Assembly: GCA_003054495.1 (NCBI GenBank)
Contig: CP028514.1
Span: forward strand, 856,501 to 920,500
DNA length: 64,000 nt
From: Carboxydocella thermautotrophica
GTDB lineage: Bacteria > Bacillota > GCA-003054495 > Carboxydocellales > Carboxydocellaceae
Direction: 5' to 3'
In this document: positions 53,089 through 61,080 of the stretch, piece after piece
Numbering within the stretch: the first letter of the stretch is position 1
Layout of the letters: every line of letters starts with the position of its first letter
Notes under the pieces: generated by a model
Told to the model about the DNA's origin: nothing
Databases searched by the model: none
Seen by the model: the letters and a program-made list of their open reading frames with translations, nothing else
Position numbers and translations under genes: made by a program

Positions 53089-54534
53089 ATGGCCAAACTC
53101 ATTTTTGAGCTCAGCCGCCCTGGTTGTGTTGGTCATCCCCTGCCGGATTGTGATGTACCTGCCCGGGAGCTGGCTGAACTGTTACCGGGAGTGGAATTAA
53201 GAGAAGAAGTAAAGGGCTTGCCGGAAGTGAGTGAAGTGGAAGTCATTCGCCATTTCACCGAGCTTTCCCGTCTCAATCACGGGGTGGATTCCGGTTTTTA
53301 TCCCCTGGGCTCCTGTACGATGAAATATAATCCTAAAATCAATGAAAATACCGCTCGCTTACCCGGTTTTGCCTGGCTGCATCCCTATCAGCCGGAGGAG
53401 TCGATCCAGGGGGCTCTGGAGTTGCTGTACCAGACCCAGGAGTATCTGGCGGAAATCGCCGGTTTGCCGGCAGTGACCCTGCAACCGGCAGCGGGGGCGC
53501 ACGGGGAATATACCGGGATGATGATCATCCGGGCCTACCATGAGAGCCGGGGGGATAAACGCACCAGGGTGATTGTTCCTGACTCCGCCCATGGCACCAA
53601 CCCGGCTACTGCCGCCATTTGCGGCTATTCAGTGGTAGCGGTGAAATCCGATGAGCGGGGCTGTGTGGATGTGGAAGCCCTGAAAAAGGTGATGGATGAG
53701 CATGTCGCTGCCTTAATGCTGACCAACCCCAACACTCTGGGTTTGTTTGAAGAAAACATCCGGGAAATTGCGGAAATCGTGCATAGCAAAGGCGGTTTGC
53801 TCTACTATGATGGGGCCAATGCCAATGCCATTATGGGAATTGCTCGGCCGGGAGATATGGGCTTTGATGTAATGCACTTTAACCTGCATAAGACCTTTTC
53901 CACTCCCCACGGGGGCGGCGGCCCTGGTTCCGGTCCGGTAGCAGTGCGGGATTTCCTGGCACCTTTCCTGCCTGTACCGGTTGTAGTGAAAGGCGAGGAT
54001 GGTTACCGCCTGGATTATGACCGACCCCAGTCCATTGGTAAGGTGCGTTCCTTCTATGGCAACTTCGGGGTGGCAGTTAAGGCCTATACTTACATGCGGG
54101 CTCTGGGCGGAGAAGGCCTGAAGGCTGTCAGCGAAAATGCTGTACTTAATGCCAACTACTTGCTCAGTCAGTTGAAACAGCATTATTATCTTCCTGTTGA
54201 CAGGATTTGCAAACACGAATTTGTGCTCAATTCCAAAAAGCAAAAACCTTATGGTGTCAGAACTATGGATATAGCCAAACGGTTACTGGACTATGGCTAT
54301 CATCCGCCTACGGTCTACTTCCCGCTGATCGTGGAGGAAGCCCTGATGATCGAACCCACAGAAACGGAGTCCAAACAGACTCTGGATGAATTTATTGCCA
54401 GTATGATCAAAATCGCCCGGGAAGCGGAGGAAAATCCGGAGCTGCTGACATCAGCTCCCCATACTACCCCCATTGGTCGGGTAGATGAAGCCCGGGCGGC
54501 CAGACAGCCTGTATTGAAATGGGATGGTCAATAA
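53089..54534 (+). CDS. gcvPB: Glycine dehydrogenase (decarboxylating) subunit 2
   Basis: A 481-residue PLP-bearing half of the split P protein. The Schiff-base lysine is K268 in [20 protein letters not shown]. Other signatures are [38 protein letters not shown] and [12 protein letters not shown]. Its stop overlaps the ATG of the first radical SAM gene in a TAATG, so translation is coupled. Confidence 0.98.
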   Translation: MAKLIFELSRPGCVGHPLPDCDVPARELAELLPGVELREEVKGLPEVSEVEVIRHFTELSRLNHGVDSGFYPLGSCTMKYNPKINENTARLPGFAWLHPYQPEESIQGALELLYQTQEYLAEIAGLPAVTLQPAAGAHGEYTGMMIIRAYHESRGDKRTRVIVPDSAHGTNPATAAICGYSVVAVKSDERGCVDVEALKKVMDEHVAALMLTNPNTLGLFEENIREIAEIVHSKGGLLYYDGANANAIMGIARPGDMGFDVMHFNLHKTFSTPHGGGGPGSGPVAVRDFLAPFLPVPVVVKGEDGYRLDYDRPQSIGKVRSFYGNFGVAVKAYTYMRALGGEGLKAVSENAVLNANYLLSQLKQHYYLPVDRICKHEFVLNSKKQKPYGVRTMDIAKRLLDYGYHPPTVYFPLIVEEALMIEPTETESKQTLDEFIASMIKIAREAEENPELLTSAPHTTPIGRVDEARAARQPVLKWDGQ

Positions 54535-55379
54535 TGGAAAAGAAATTACAAACGGCCTGGCAAGTGCGCCAGGCCCATTTTCCCCCCAGAATTTATTTTG
54601 ACCGCCCCCATGCAACCAAAGGGGTAAGTGTGACCGGCAAGGAATGTGCCCTGAATTGCAGTCATTGCGGTGGGCATTATCTGGAAAAGATGGCTGCTTT
54701 GAAACCAGAAATCTTAGGGCAAGCTAAAAGCTATCTGATTAGCGGCGGCTGTGATGGTCAGGGCCGGGTCCCCTGGTTCCGCCAGCTGGATCTACTGCTC
54801 CAGGCCAAAGGAAAGAGCCGCTACAACATGCATGTGGGATTGGTGAATGAGGAGGAAATTCCAGCTCTGGCCCGGATTGCTGATGTGGTTTCCTTTGATT
54901 TTGTTGCTGATGATGCTACCATCCGCGAAGCCCTGGGCCTGGAAAAAACGGTGGAAGATTATGTCCGGGTCTATCAGGCTCTCAGGCAAAAGGTCAGAGT
55001 TTTGCCCCATATTTGTATCGGTTTGCGCGGAGGAGAGGAAAGCGGGGAAGAAAGAGCGCTGGATTTGCTGGCCGAGCTGGGGACCGAGGGACTGGTTTTT
55101 ATAGTCTTTACCCCGACTCCCGGCACCCGCTATGCCGATCGTCAGCCGCCGCCCTTAGAACGAGTGGTGGATTTGCTGAGCGAGGCCCGTTTGCGTTTTC
55201 CTAATTTGCCCATTCACCTGGGGTGTATGCGGCCCAAAGGCAAATATCGGGCCCGGCTGGACGAACTGGCCATCAGGGCCGGGATCAACCGGCTGGTGCA
55301 GCCCACCCCGGGAGCTGTTCAGCTGGCGCAAACCCTGGGACTGGAGATAGTCTACGGGGAGGAGTGTTGTGTACTATGA
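54534..55379 (+). CDS. Radical SAM protein, LipS1/LipS2-type lipoyl synthase component
   Basis: A 281-residue radical SAM enzyme. Cluster cysteines are C38, C42 and C45 in ECALNCSHCGGHYL. Later conserved-looking stretches are LISGGCDGQGRVPW, FVADDATIREALGLEKTVED and FTPTPGTRYADRQPPP, and the protein ends GEECCVL. Biotin-synthase-like sequences of this kind work in pairs as the LipS1/LipS2 lipoyl synthase described from Thermococcus and later from bacteria. Position after gcvPB and before a LipM-like gene supports sulfur insertion into octanoyl-GcvH. I cannot assign LipS1 or LipS2 without a search. Confidence 0.72.
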   Translation: MEKKLQTAWQVRQAHFPPRIYFDRPHATKGVSVTGKECALNCSHCGGHYLEKMAALKPEILGQAKSYLISGGCDGQGRVPWFRQLDLLLQAKGKSRYNMHVGLVNEEEIPALARIADVVSFDFVADDATIREALGLEKTVEDYVRVYQALRQKVRVLPHICIGLRGGEESGEERALDLLAELGTEGLVFIVFTPTPGTRYADRQPPPLERVVDLLSEARLRFPNLPIHLGCMRPKGKYRARLDELAIRAGINRLVQPTPGAVQLAQTLGLEIVYGEECCVL

Positions 55380-56368
55380 TCAAGGTTTCAGCGGGTACAG
55401 CCCATGTACTGGGGCTAAAACAGCTTAAAACCGATGCCCCTCCCACCACCGCCTATTTGATGGCGGGGGAAAAGTGCAGTCGTTCCTGTGGCTTCTGTCC
55501 TCAAGGCCGGGACAGCCAGAGCCGTTCTGATCTCCTCTCCCGGGTGACCTGGCCGGGTTTTCAGATGCAGGAAGTGGTGCCCCGGATTGCTGCAGCTTTT
55601 CAGTCCGGGGAGATCAAACGCACCTGTTTGCAAGTGGTTAACAGCCGGGAGGCCTGGCTACATACCCGGGAGATGATTGCAGAACTGACACGGCAAACCG
55701 ATGTGCCCATTTGCCTTTCCTGCACTCGCATGGATATGGCTCGGCTGGAGGAAATGCTGGCTGCGGGTGTAGAACGGATTGGATTACCTCTGGATGTAGC
55801 TAATCCTGAACTATATAGCCAGATCAAGGGCGGTTCCTGGAGTGAACAGCTGGCTTTTATCGAAGCTGCCGCCCGAACTTTTCCGGGGCGAATTAGCACT
55901 CATCTCATCGTTGGCCTGGGAGAGCGGGAAGAAGAAATTTGCCAGCTGCTGCAGCGTTTTACCGACCAGGGAATAACAGTGGCTCTTTTTGCCTTTACCC
56001 CTGTGCCGGGTACAGCTCTGGCAGACCGGCCGCCACCACCGCTGGCCCAGTATCGCCGCATCCAGGCTGCCCACTGGTTAATCAAAAACAAACTGGTCAG
56101 GGTAGAACAAATGATTTTTACTGCCAGTGGTCGCCTGGTTTATCTGGGAGCCAGGGAGCAGTTACGGCAATGGCTGGCCTGTGGCAGGGCATTCCAGACC
56201 AGTGGCTGTCCAGATTGCAACCGGCCCTATTATAATGAGAAACCAGGGGGTATTATGTATAATTATCCCCGGCCGCTGACTGAAGCAGAGAGAGAGCAGG
56301 AACTGGCTTTCCTTTTCAGCAGTCTGAAAACTGAGCCGAAGGAGGAGGAACAGTGCAGTGGCGCTTGA
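55376..56368 (+). CDS. Second radical SAM protein, partner lipoyl synthase component
   Basis: A 330-residue radical SAM enzyme overlapping the previous gene by 4 bases (ATGA). Cluster cysteines are C34, C38 and C41 in EKCSRSCGFCPQGRDS. FTPVPGTALADRPPPP parallels the FTPTPGTRYADRQPPP of its partner, showing common descent. The C-terminal SGCPDCNRPYYNEKPGG adds a cysteine group that could hold an auxiliary Fe-S cluster serving as sulfur donor. The pair most likely forms a two-protein lipoyl synthase. Which one inserts sulfur at C6 or C8 is unknown. Confidence 0.72.
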   Translation: MIKVSAGTAHVLGLKQLKTDAPPTTAYLMAGEKCSRSCGFCPQGRDSQSRSDLLSRVTWPGFQMQEVVPRIAAAFQSGEIKRTCLQVVNSREAWLHTREMIAELTRQTDVPICLSCTRMDMARLEEMLAAGVERIGLPLDVANPELYSQIKGGSWSEQLAFIEAAARTFPGRISTHLIVGLGEREEEICQLLQRFTDQGITVALFAFTPVPGTALADRPPPPLAQYRRIQAAHWLIKNKLVRVEQMIFTASGRLVYLGAREQLRQWLACGRAFQTSGCPDCNRPYYNEKPGGIMYNYPRPLTEAEREQELAFLFSSLKTEPKEEEQCSGA

Positions 56369-57162
56369 TTGATAGTGGCAGCATGGACCCTTACTGGAAT
56401 ATGGCCGTGGATGAAGCCATTCTGGAAGCAGTAGCTGCTGGCCAGGTTCCTCCTACCCTGCGCTTTTATGCCTGGCAGCCTCCCGGGCTGTCCCTGGGGT
56501 ATTTTCAGCGGCTGCAACAGGAAGTGGACCTGGTTGCCTGTCAGCGGCTGGGAGTAAAAGTAGTGCGCCGCCTGACTGGAGGCAGAGCGGTTCTTCATGA
56601 ACATGAGCTGACCTATAGCCTGATAGCCCCGCAGGACCATCCGGCGGTTAGCGGTTCAGTGCTGGAATCATATTTAAAGATTTCCCGGGGTCTGCTGACA
56701 GGTTTAAAAAATCTGGGGATCGATGCATGTCTGGCAGAAGGTAAAAGCGGAACAGAACCGGCTTCTTCAGCCTGTTTTGATGCTCCTTCCCGGTATGAAC
56801 TGACGGTAGAGGGCAAAAAATTAGTGGGCAGTGCCCAGACCCGCAAACAGGGAGTGGTTTTGCAGCACGGTTCCATCCTGGTGCGGCTGGAGACGGAGAA
56901 ACTTTTCGCCTGTCTCCGCTTTCCCAGCGAAGAAATGCGGAGGCGGCTGCTCAGTAATTTTCACCAGCGGGCTATCACTATTGGTGCGATTCTGGGACGG
57001 GAACCGGAATATGAGGAACTGGTAACTGCCTTTACAGCTGGCTTTAGCCAGGGCCTGGGTATAGAACTGCAAACGGGTTTGCTTACAGAGCAGGAAAAGG
57101 CACAGGCAGCAATGCTGGTAGCGGAAAAATACAGCCAGGAAAGCTGGAACAATTTACGATAA
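56353..57162 (+). CDS. lipM: Lipoate-protein-ligase family octanoyltransferase, LipM-like
   Basis: A 269-residue LplA/LipB-fold acyltransferase. It has RLTGGRAVLHEHELTYSLIA (substrate-binding RRxTGGGxvxH motif with modified last positions) and ACFDAPSRYELTVEGKKLVG then SAQTRK. The cysteine C141 fits the catalytic cysteine of LipM, which moves octanoate from acyl carrier protein to GcvH. A lipoate ligase cannot be excluded. Start GTG after GGAGGAGGAACA. Overlaps the radical SAM gene by 16 bases. Confidence 0.78.
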   Translation: MQWRLIDSGSMDPYWNMAVDEAILEAVAAGQVPPTLRFYAWQPPGLSLGYFQRLQQEVDLVACQRLGVKVVRRLTGGRAVLHEHELTYSLIAPQDHPAVSGSVLESYLKISRGLLTGLKNLGIDACLAEGKSGTEPASSACFDAPSRYELTVEGKKLVGSAQTRKQGVVLQHGSILVRLETEKLFACLRFPSEEMRRRLLSNFHQRAITIGAILGREPEYEELVTAFTAGFSQGLGIELQTGLLTEQEKAQAAMLVAEKYSQESWNNLR

Positions 57163-57196
57163 CTAATTTTTATTTTTATCATAAGTAATAATTGGG

Positions 57197-57202
57197 TATA
57201 AT
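57197..57202 (+). promoter_or_regulatory. Promoter -10 box of the tRNA gene
   Basis: TATAAT lies 6 bases before the tRNA 5' end; the expected -35 position (57174-57179, TTTATC) is weak. Transcription would begin at or just before the mature 5' end. Confidence 0.5.
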
Positions 57203-57208
57203 ATGAGC

Positions 57209-57304
57209 GGGGAGAAGGGGGCTGGGTCCCTCCACGGACTGCAAATCCGCTCGGCCTGGACGTAACCCGTCCGGGGGTTGGTTCGATTCCAACTCTCCCC
57301 TCCA
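57209..57304 (+). tRNA. tRNA-Cys(GCA)-like with long variable arm (class II architecture)
   Basis: A complete cloverleaf of 96 bases with an encoded CCA. Acceptor stem GGGGAGA (57209-57215) pairs with TCTCCCC (57294-57300); discriminator T (57301), then CCA. T stem GTTGG/CCAAC with loop TTCGATT. D stem of five pairs (57217-57221 with 57229-57233, one G-T), loop with GG. Anticodon loop CTGCAAA gives anticodon GCA (57241-57243); the stem has four pairs plus a terminal A-C mismatch. The variable arm (57251-57276) forms an 8-bp stem CCTGGACG/CGTCCGGG with a 5-base loop, the size seen in Ser, Leu, Tyr and Sec tRNAs, not in Cys tRNA. GCA and U73 are CysRS identity elements. An alternative 8/4 acceptor/T form with one bulged A (57216), pairing G57217 with C57293, is also possible. 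Confidence 0.85.
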
Positions 57305-57333
57305 TACCGGTACTGTTACCGGTATTTTTTTTA
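57304..57333 (+). terminator. Terminator of the tRNA gene
   Basis: ATACCGGTA (57304-57312) pairs with TACCGGTAT (57317-57325), followed by TTTTTTTT. Confidence 0.9.
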
Positions 57334-57349
57334 ACTTGATTATAACAAA

Positions 57350-57386
57350 AAGTTATTAGCCAGATAATAATAAGTTATTGTATAAT
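57350..57386 (+). promoter_or_regulatory. hdrA upstream region with repeats and -10 box
   Basis: AAGTTATT occurs at 57350-57357 and again at 57372-57379, 22 bases apart (two helical turns), and the second forms the palindrome AATAAGTTATT. A TATAAT lies at 57381-57386. The spacing suits binding of a dimeric or tetrameric regulator such as the LysR protein downstream. Confidence 0.4.
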
Positions 57387-57419
57387 TTAACAGAGCATTG
57401 TTGATAAGGGGATGGAATA

Positions 57420-59378
57420 ATGGGGAAAACTGGAGTGTTTGTCTGCTGGTGTGGGTCCAATATCGGTGGTGTTGTGAATGTACCGCAAGTGGTGGAAGCT
57501 GTACGTTCATTGCCAGGAGTAGTGCTGGCAACAGATCACAAGTATACTTGCTCTGAACCAGGGCAACAGATGATCATTTCGGCTATCCAGGAGCATGGTT
57601 TGGAACGGGTGGTAGTTGCTTCCTGCTCTCCACGCATGCACGAGCTTACCTTCCGTAAAACCCTGAAGCGAGCTGGTTTGAATCCATATATGCTGGAAAT
57701 GGCTAATTTGCGCGAACATTGTTCCTGGATTCATTCTCATCTACCCCAGCTGGCCACAGAAAAGGCTATTGCCCTGGTCAAAAAAGCCATTGCCAAAGTT
57801 AGTCGGGCCAAACCGTTGTTTGAAGATTTTTTGCCTATAAATAAAAGAGCACTGGTGATAGGGGGCGGAATAGCCGGGTTGCAAGCTGCTCTGGATATTG
57901 CTGAACATGGCTATGAAGTGGTACTGGTAGAAAAAGAGCCAACCATTGGTGGTAAAATGGCAGCTCTGGATAAAACTTTTCCTACCCTGGACTGTTCAGC
58001 CTGTATATGTACACCAAAAATGGTGGAGGCAGCCCAGCATCCAAAGATAAAAATTTATACTCTGGCGGAAGTAGCTAAGGTTGAGGGCTATCTGGGCAAT
58101 TTTACTGTTACCGTTCACCAGAAACCACGGTATATAGATCTGGCCAGATGTTCCGGGTGCGGCATTTGTGAAAGTAAGTGCCCGAGCAAGGTAGCCAGTG
58201 AATTTGAACAGGGCCTGAGCATGCGACCAGCCATTTATAGACCTTTTCCCCAGGCTGTACCCAATAAACCGGTTATCGATGCTAGAAATTGCCGTAAAAT
58301 TCAGGAAAATAAATGTGGTCTCTGTGCTAAAATTTGTCCCAATGGAGCTATTGATTACACTCAACAGGAGGAATTGATCCAGGAACAGGTAGGAGCGATT
58401 GTGGTAGCTACCGGTTATGAGCTTTTTGACTGGACCAGATATGAGGAATATGGCGGGGGTAGATACCGGGATGTCATCAGCGGTTTACAACTGGAACGCC
58501 TGTTAAATGCATCCGGACCTACCGGCGGCAAAATCCTGCGGCCTTCTGACGGTAAAGTTCCCCGGAGTGTGGTTCTGGTCAAATGCGTCGGTTCCCGGGA
58601 CTACCGGAAAGGCAAGAGTTATTGTTCCAGAGCCTGTTGCATGTATACTGCCAAACATGCAATGCAAATCAAGGAAAAAATCCCGTCAGCGGAGGTCTAT
58701 GTCTTTTATATGGATGTGCGAACTGCCGGTAAGATGTATGAGGAATTTTACCTGAGGGCAGTAGAGGAATATGGGGTTAATTACCTGCGTGGCAGAGTCG
58801 CCAAAATTTATGAACGAGATAACAGATTGATCGTCTGGGGTGAAGATACCCTCAGCGGGCAGAAGGTAGAAATCGCGGCTGATCTGGTGGTTCTGGCTAC
58901 CGGAATGGTACCGGCTGCCGGTGCGGAACAGCTGGCCCAGATTTGCAGCTTCGCTGCGGACAGCAATGGCTTTTACATGGAAGCTCACCCCAAATTGAGG
59001 CCAGTTGAAACCAATACTGCTGGCATATTTTTAGCCGGTTGCTGTCAGGGGCCCAAAGATATCCCGGACACAGTGGCGCAGGCCAGTGCAGCGGCCAGCA
59101 AAGTAACAGCCCTCTTTGCCCAGCAACATCTGGTAACCAATCCGATGGTTGCAGAAGTAAATGAGCAGCTTTGTTCAGGATGTATGCATTGTCAAAGCAT
59201 ATGTCCCTATCATGCTTTAGAGTTCAAGGAAAGCCAGGGGCGATGGGTGACTATGGTAAATAAAGGGCTCTGTCAGGGCTGTGGTGCCTGTACCGTTGCC
59301 TGTCGTTCCGGGGCGTTGAATCTCAGTGGTTACACCAATGAGCAATTGCTGGCGGAGGTGGTCTGGGCATGTCAGTAA
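57420..59378 (+). CDS. hdrA: HdrA-like FAD/Fe-S electron-transfer protein
   Basis: A 652-residue relative of heterodisulfide reductase subunit A. The N-terminus GVFVCWCGSNIGGVV and the following HdrA domain are intact. An FAD-binding motif VIGGGIAGLQAALDIAEHGY begins near residue 146, with EPTIGGKMAALDKTFPTLDC and CSACICTPKM after it. Ferredoxin clusters follow at CSGCGICESKCP, CGLCAKICP, then near the C-terminus CSGCMHCQSICP and CQGCGACTVACRSG. In acetogens and methanogens HdrA is the flavin centre that can bifurcate electrons. No HdrB or HdrC gene is adjacent; mvhD overlaps by 10 bases, so the two subunits form a small module with an unknown partner. No in-frame UGA is used. Confidence 0.93.
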   Translation: MGKTGVFVCWCGSNIGGVVNVPQVVEAVRSLPGVVLATDHKYTCSEPGQQMIISAIQEHGLERVVVASCSPRMHELTFRKTLKRAGLNPYMLEMANLREHCSWIHSHLPQLATEKAIALVKKAIAKVSRAKPLFEDFLPINKRALVIGGGIAGLQAALDIAEHGYEVVLVEKEPTIGGKMAALDKTFPTLDCSACICTPKMVEAAQHPKIKIYTLAEVAKVEGYLGNFTVTVHQKPRYIDLARCSGCGICESKCPSKVASEFEQGLSMRPAIYRPFPQAVPNKPVIDARNCRKIQENKCGLCAKICPNGAIDYTQQEELIQEQVGAIVVATGYELFDWTRYEEYGGGRYRDVISGLQLERLLNASGPTGGKILRPSDGKVPRSVVLVKCVGSRDYRKGKSYCSRACCMYTAKHAMQIKEKIPSAEVYVFYMDVRTAGKMYEEFYLRAVEEYGVNYLRGRVAKIYERDNRLIVWGEDTLSGQKVEIAADLVVLATGMVPAAGAEQLAQICSFAADSNGFYMEAHPKLRPVETNTAGIFLAGCCQGPKDIPDTVAQASAAASKVTALFAQQHLVTNPMVAEVNEQLCSGCMHCQSICPYHALEFKESQGRWVTMVNKGLCQGCGACTVACRSGALNLSGYTNEQLLAEVVWACQ

Positions 59379-59785
59379 AGGAATGGCAGCCTAAAATCAT
59401 TGGATTTTGCTGTAACTGGTGTAGTTATGCCGGGGCAGACCTGGCAGGGATTAGCCGCTTGCAACAACCGCCTAATGTCAGGGTCATCCGGGTGCCCTGT
59501 TCCGGCAGGGTAAATCCGCAATTTATTCTTAAAGCTTTTCAGCATGGGGCCGATGGGGTACTGGTGGCTGGCTGTCATCCGGGTGATTGTCATTATGCTA
59601 CTGGTAACTATTTCACGCGCAGAAGATTTTTGATTTTCAAGCGATTACTGGAATATGTAGGCTATGAACCGGGTCGGTTGAGAGCCCGCTGGATATCAGG
59701 AGCGGAAGGGCAAAAATTCGCTTCTACTACCCGGGAAATGGTAGAAGAGATTAAACTGCTAGGCCCCAATCGACGATTGAGGTGA
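59369..59785 (+). CDS. mvhD: MvhD-like iron-sulfur protein
   Basis: A 138-residue protein of the methyl-viologen-reducing hydrogenase delta subunit family. It starts IGFCCNWCSYAGADLAGISR and contains VIRVPCSGRVNPQFILKAFQ then GADGVLVAGCHPGDCHYATG, with the conserved cysteines that bind a 2Fe-2S cluster. It connects HdrA to an electron donor such as hydrogenase or formate dehydrogenase. Overlaps hdrA by 10 bases and is followed by lysR after 6 bases. Confidence 0.94.
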   Translation: MSVKEWQPKIIGFCCNWCSYAGADLAGISRLQQPPNVRVIRVPCSGRVNPQFILKAFQHGADGVLVAGCHPGDCHYATGNYFTRRRFLIFKRLLEYVGYEPGRLRARWISGAEGQKFASTTREMVEEIKLLGPNRRLR

Positions 59786-59791
59786 AATTCG

Positions 59792-60748
59792 ATGAATTTG
59801 GATTATTTAAAAACGCTGGTAGTAGTGGCTGAATGCAGGAATTTAACGGAAGCAGCTGAGAGATTGGGAGTTTCCCAGCCAGCAGTTACCAAACAGATTA
59901 AGGTGCTAGAGGAAAGGCTGAATACCAGACTGCTGATCAGGGGCAAAAAAAATCTGGAATTAACAGAAGCCGGTATTTTGCTGGAACTTTATGGACGGGA
60001 GTTGCTTCAGCTCTGGGAGAAGGCCCAGCTGGATTTGTGTAAACTCAGCTGCCAGCAGGCAAAACAGAGGCTAAGGATTGCCAGCATGATTAAAGGCCCT
60101 TTTCTGACCTGGTTACTGGAAAATTTTAAGAAGATTTATCCACGGGTCCCTGTTGAACAGGTGGAGGGATCCCTGGATTTTCTAACCGCCAGTAAAGATA
60201 TTCTGGTTATCAGTGCTGAAAGACTGAAGATCCCGGAGTACACAGGCGAAGCAGTTTATCGAGATAAACTAGTTCTGCTGACAGCTAAAAAACATCCCCT
60301 TGCCAGTCTAAAAACCATTAATTTTTATGAACTTGCCCGCCAACGGATTTTTACGCTAAAAGCAAGTTATCCTTTTGCTATGGTTGCGGGTAAACATAAC
60401 ATTAATTGCAGTCAGGTCATCACTCTGGACAGTCTGGATGCTGTTTTAACAGCTGCCAGAACAGGACAGGGCGTAGCCCTGGTGCCGAAAAGGGTGACTC
60501 TGGCTTATTACCAGGCTAATATGCTGCTGCAAGAGCTTAAGGTTATAGGCTTTCAGGGGGAATACCAGCTCTGGGCAAATTATCCGGAAAGGGAATTTGC
60601 AGCAGCAGCTAGCTTCATGGCTTTTTTAAAAAATTCCCTGACTCAGGAAAAAATCGCCGCTTATTTTGCCAGTTCCGACCAGGGCTCAGAACGAATCCAG
60701 ACCGGGGTCCAGATGCTAACCCGGGAAAAAAGCTCTTCGATATGCTGA
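59792..60748 (+). CDS. LysR-family transcriptional regulator
   Basis: A 318-residue regulator. Residues 1-60 are the helix-turn-helix (LDYLKTLVVVAECRNLTEAA then ERLGVSQPAVTKQIKVLEER). The rest is a substrate-binding fold with a CysB/Cbl-like flavour: VVISAERLKIPEYTGEAVYR and TLDSLDAVLTAARTGQGVAL. RBS GAGGTGAAATTCG. It is encoded in the same direction after hdrA-mvhD, unlike most LysR genes, which are divergent from their target. The 3' end overlaps the convergent L,D-transpeptidase gene by 88 bases. Its effector is unknown. Confidence 0.92.
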   Translation: MNLDYLKTLVVVAECRNLTEAAERLGVSQPAVTKQIKVLEERLNTRLLIRGKKNLELTEAGILLELYGRELLQLWEKAQLDLCKLSCQQAKQRLRIASMIKGPFLTWLLENFKKIYPRVPVEQVEGSLDFLTASKDILVISAERLKIPEYTGEAVYRDKLVLLTAKKHPLASLKTINFYELARQRIFTLKASYPFAMVAGKHNINCSQVITLDSLDAVLTAARTGQGVALVPKRVTLAYYQANMLLQELKVIGFQGEYQLWANYPEREFAAAASFMAFLKNSLTQEKIAAYFASSDQGSERIQTGVQMLTREKSSSIC

Positions 60749-61026
60749 TTGTGGAGGCGCACACAGCCATTGGAAACGGCCAGGCCGATTGAAGCGGGAT
60801 TGTTAGTACCATGAATACCGTATTTACCCCGGGGGACGAAATGAAAGGTTAGCCAGCGGCTGCCCAGGATGCCCCCGGGATTGATTATTTTCTCCAGTAT
60901 ACGAAAATTCCCCTGCGGGGTCGGAGTCTGGGGTTTGCCGATGGCAATAGGGTAGATGGCCAGGGGCTTGCCATTTTGCAGGAGATAAAGTTTGCGGACA
61001 GAGAGGGAGATATAGATACCATTCAT
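60661..61026 (-). CDS. L,D-transpeptidase catalytic domain (YkuD)
   Basis: A 121-residue protein that is only the YkuD domain. It carries the catalytic motif HGTNNPASIGLAVSNGCVRL with the nucleophile cysteine and histidine. The N-terminus ISLSVRKLYLLQNGKPLAIY is the usual start of the domain, so no signal peptide, LysM or membrane anchor is present. A domain-only form without a signal would act in the cytoplasm, as for the spore-coat YkuD of Bacillus, whose enzyme is made in the mother cell. RBS GAGGAGGAAGGGAT. Convergent with lysR, overlapping 88 bases. Confidence 0.88.
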   Translation of the reverse strand: MNGIYISLSVRKLYLLQNGKPLAIYPIAIGKPQTPTPQGNFRILEKIINPGGILGSRWLTFHFVPRGKYGIHGTNNPASIGLAVSNGCVRLHNQHIEELFSRVSIWTPVWIRSEPWSELAK

Positions 61027-61080
61027 ATCCCTTCCTCCTCTTGTATCTCTTTAAAATTTATGGCACAATATAGGGGCTAG

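Noticed and set aside
55223-55375. Extended N-terminus for the second radical SAM gene
   Set aside because: It runs out of frame inside the preceding gene and reads as low-quality residues; ATG at 55376 overlaps the stop in ATGA.
57209-57304. Selenocysteine tRNA
   Set aside because: The anticodon is GCA, not TCA, and the acceptor-T arm is 7/5 (or bulged 8/4), not the 8/5 of bacterial tRNA-Sec. The D stem is long, so the resemblance is noted in the finding.
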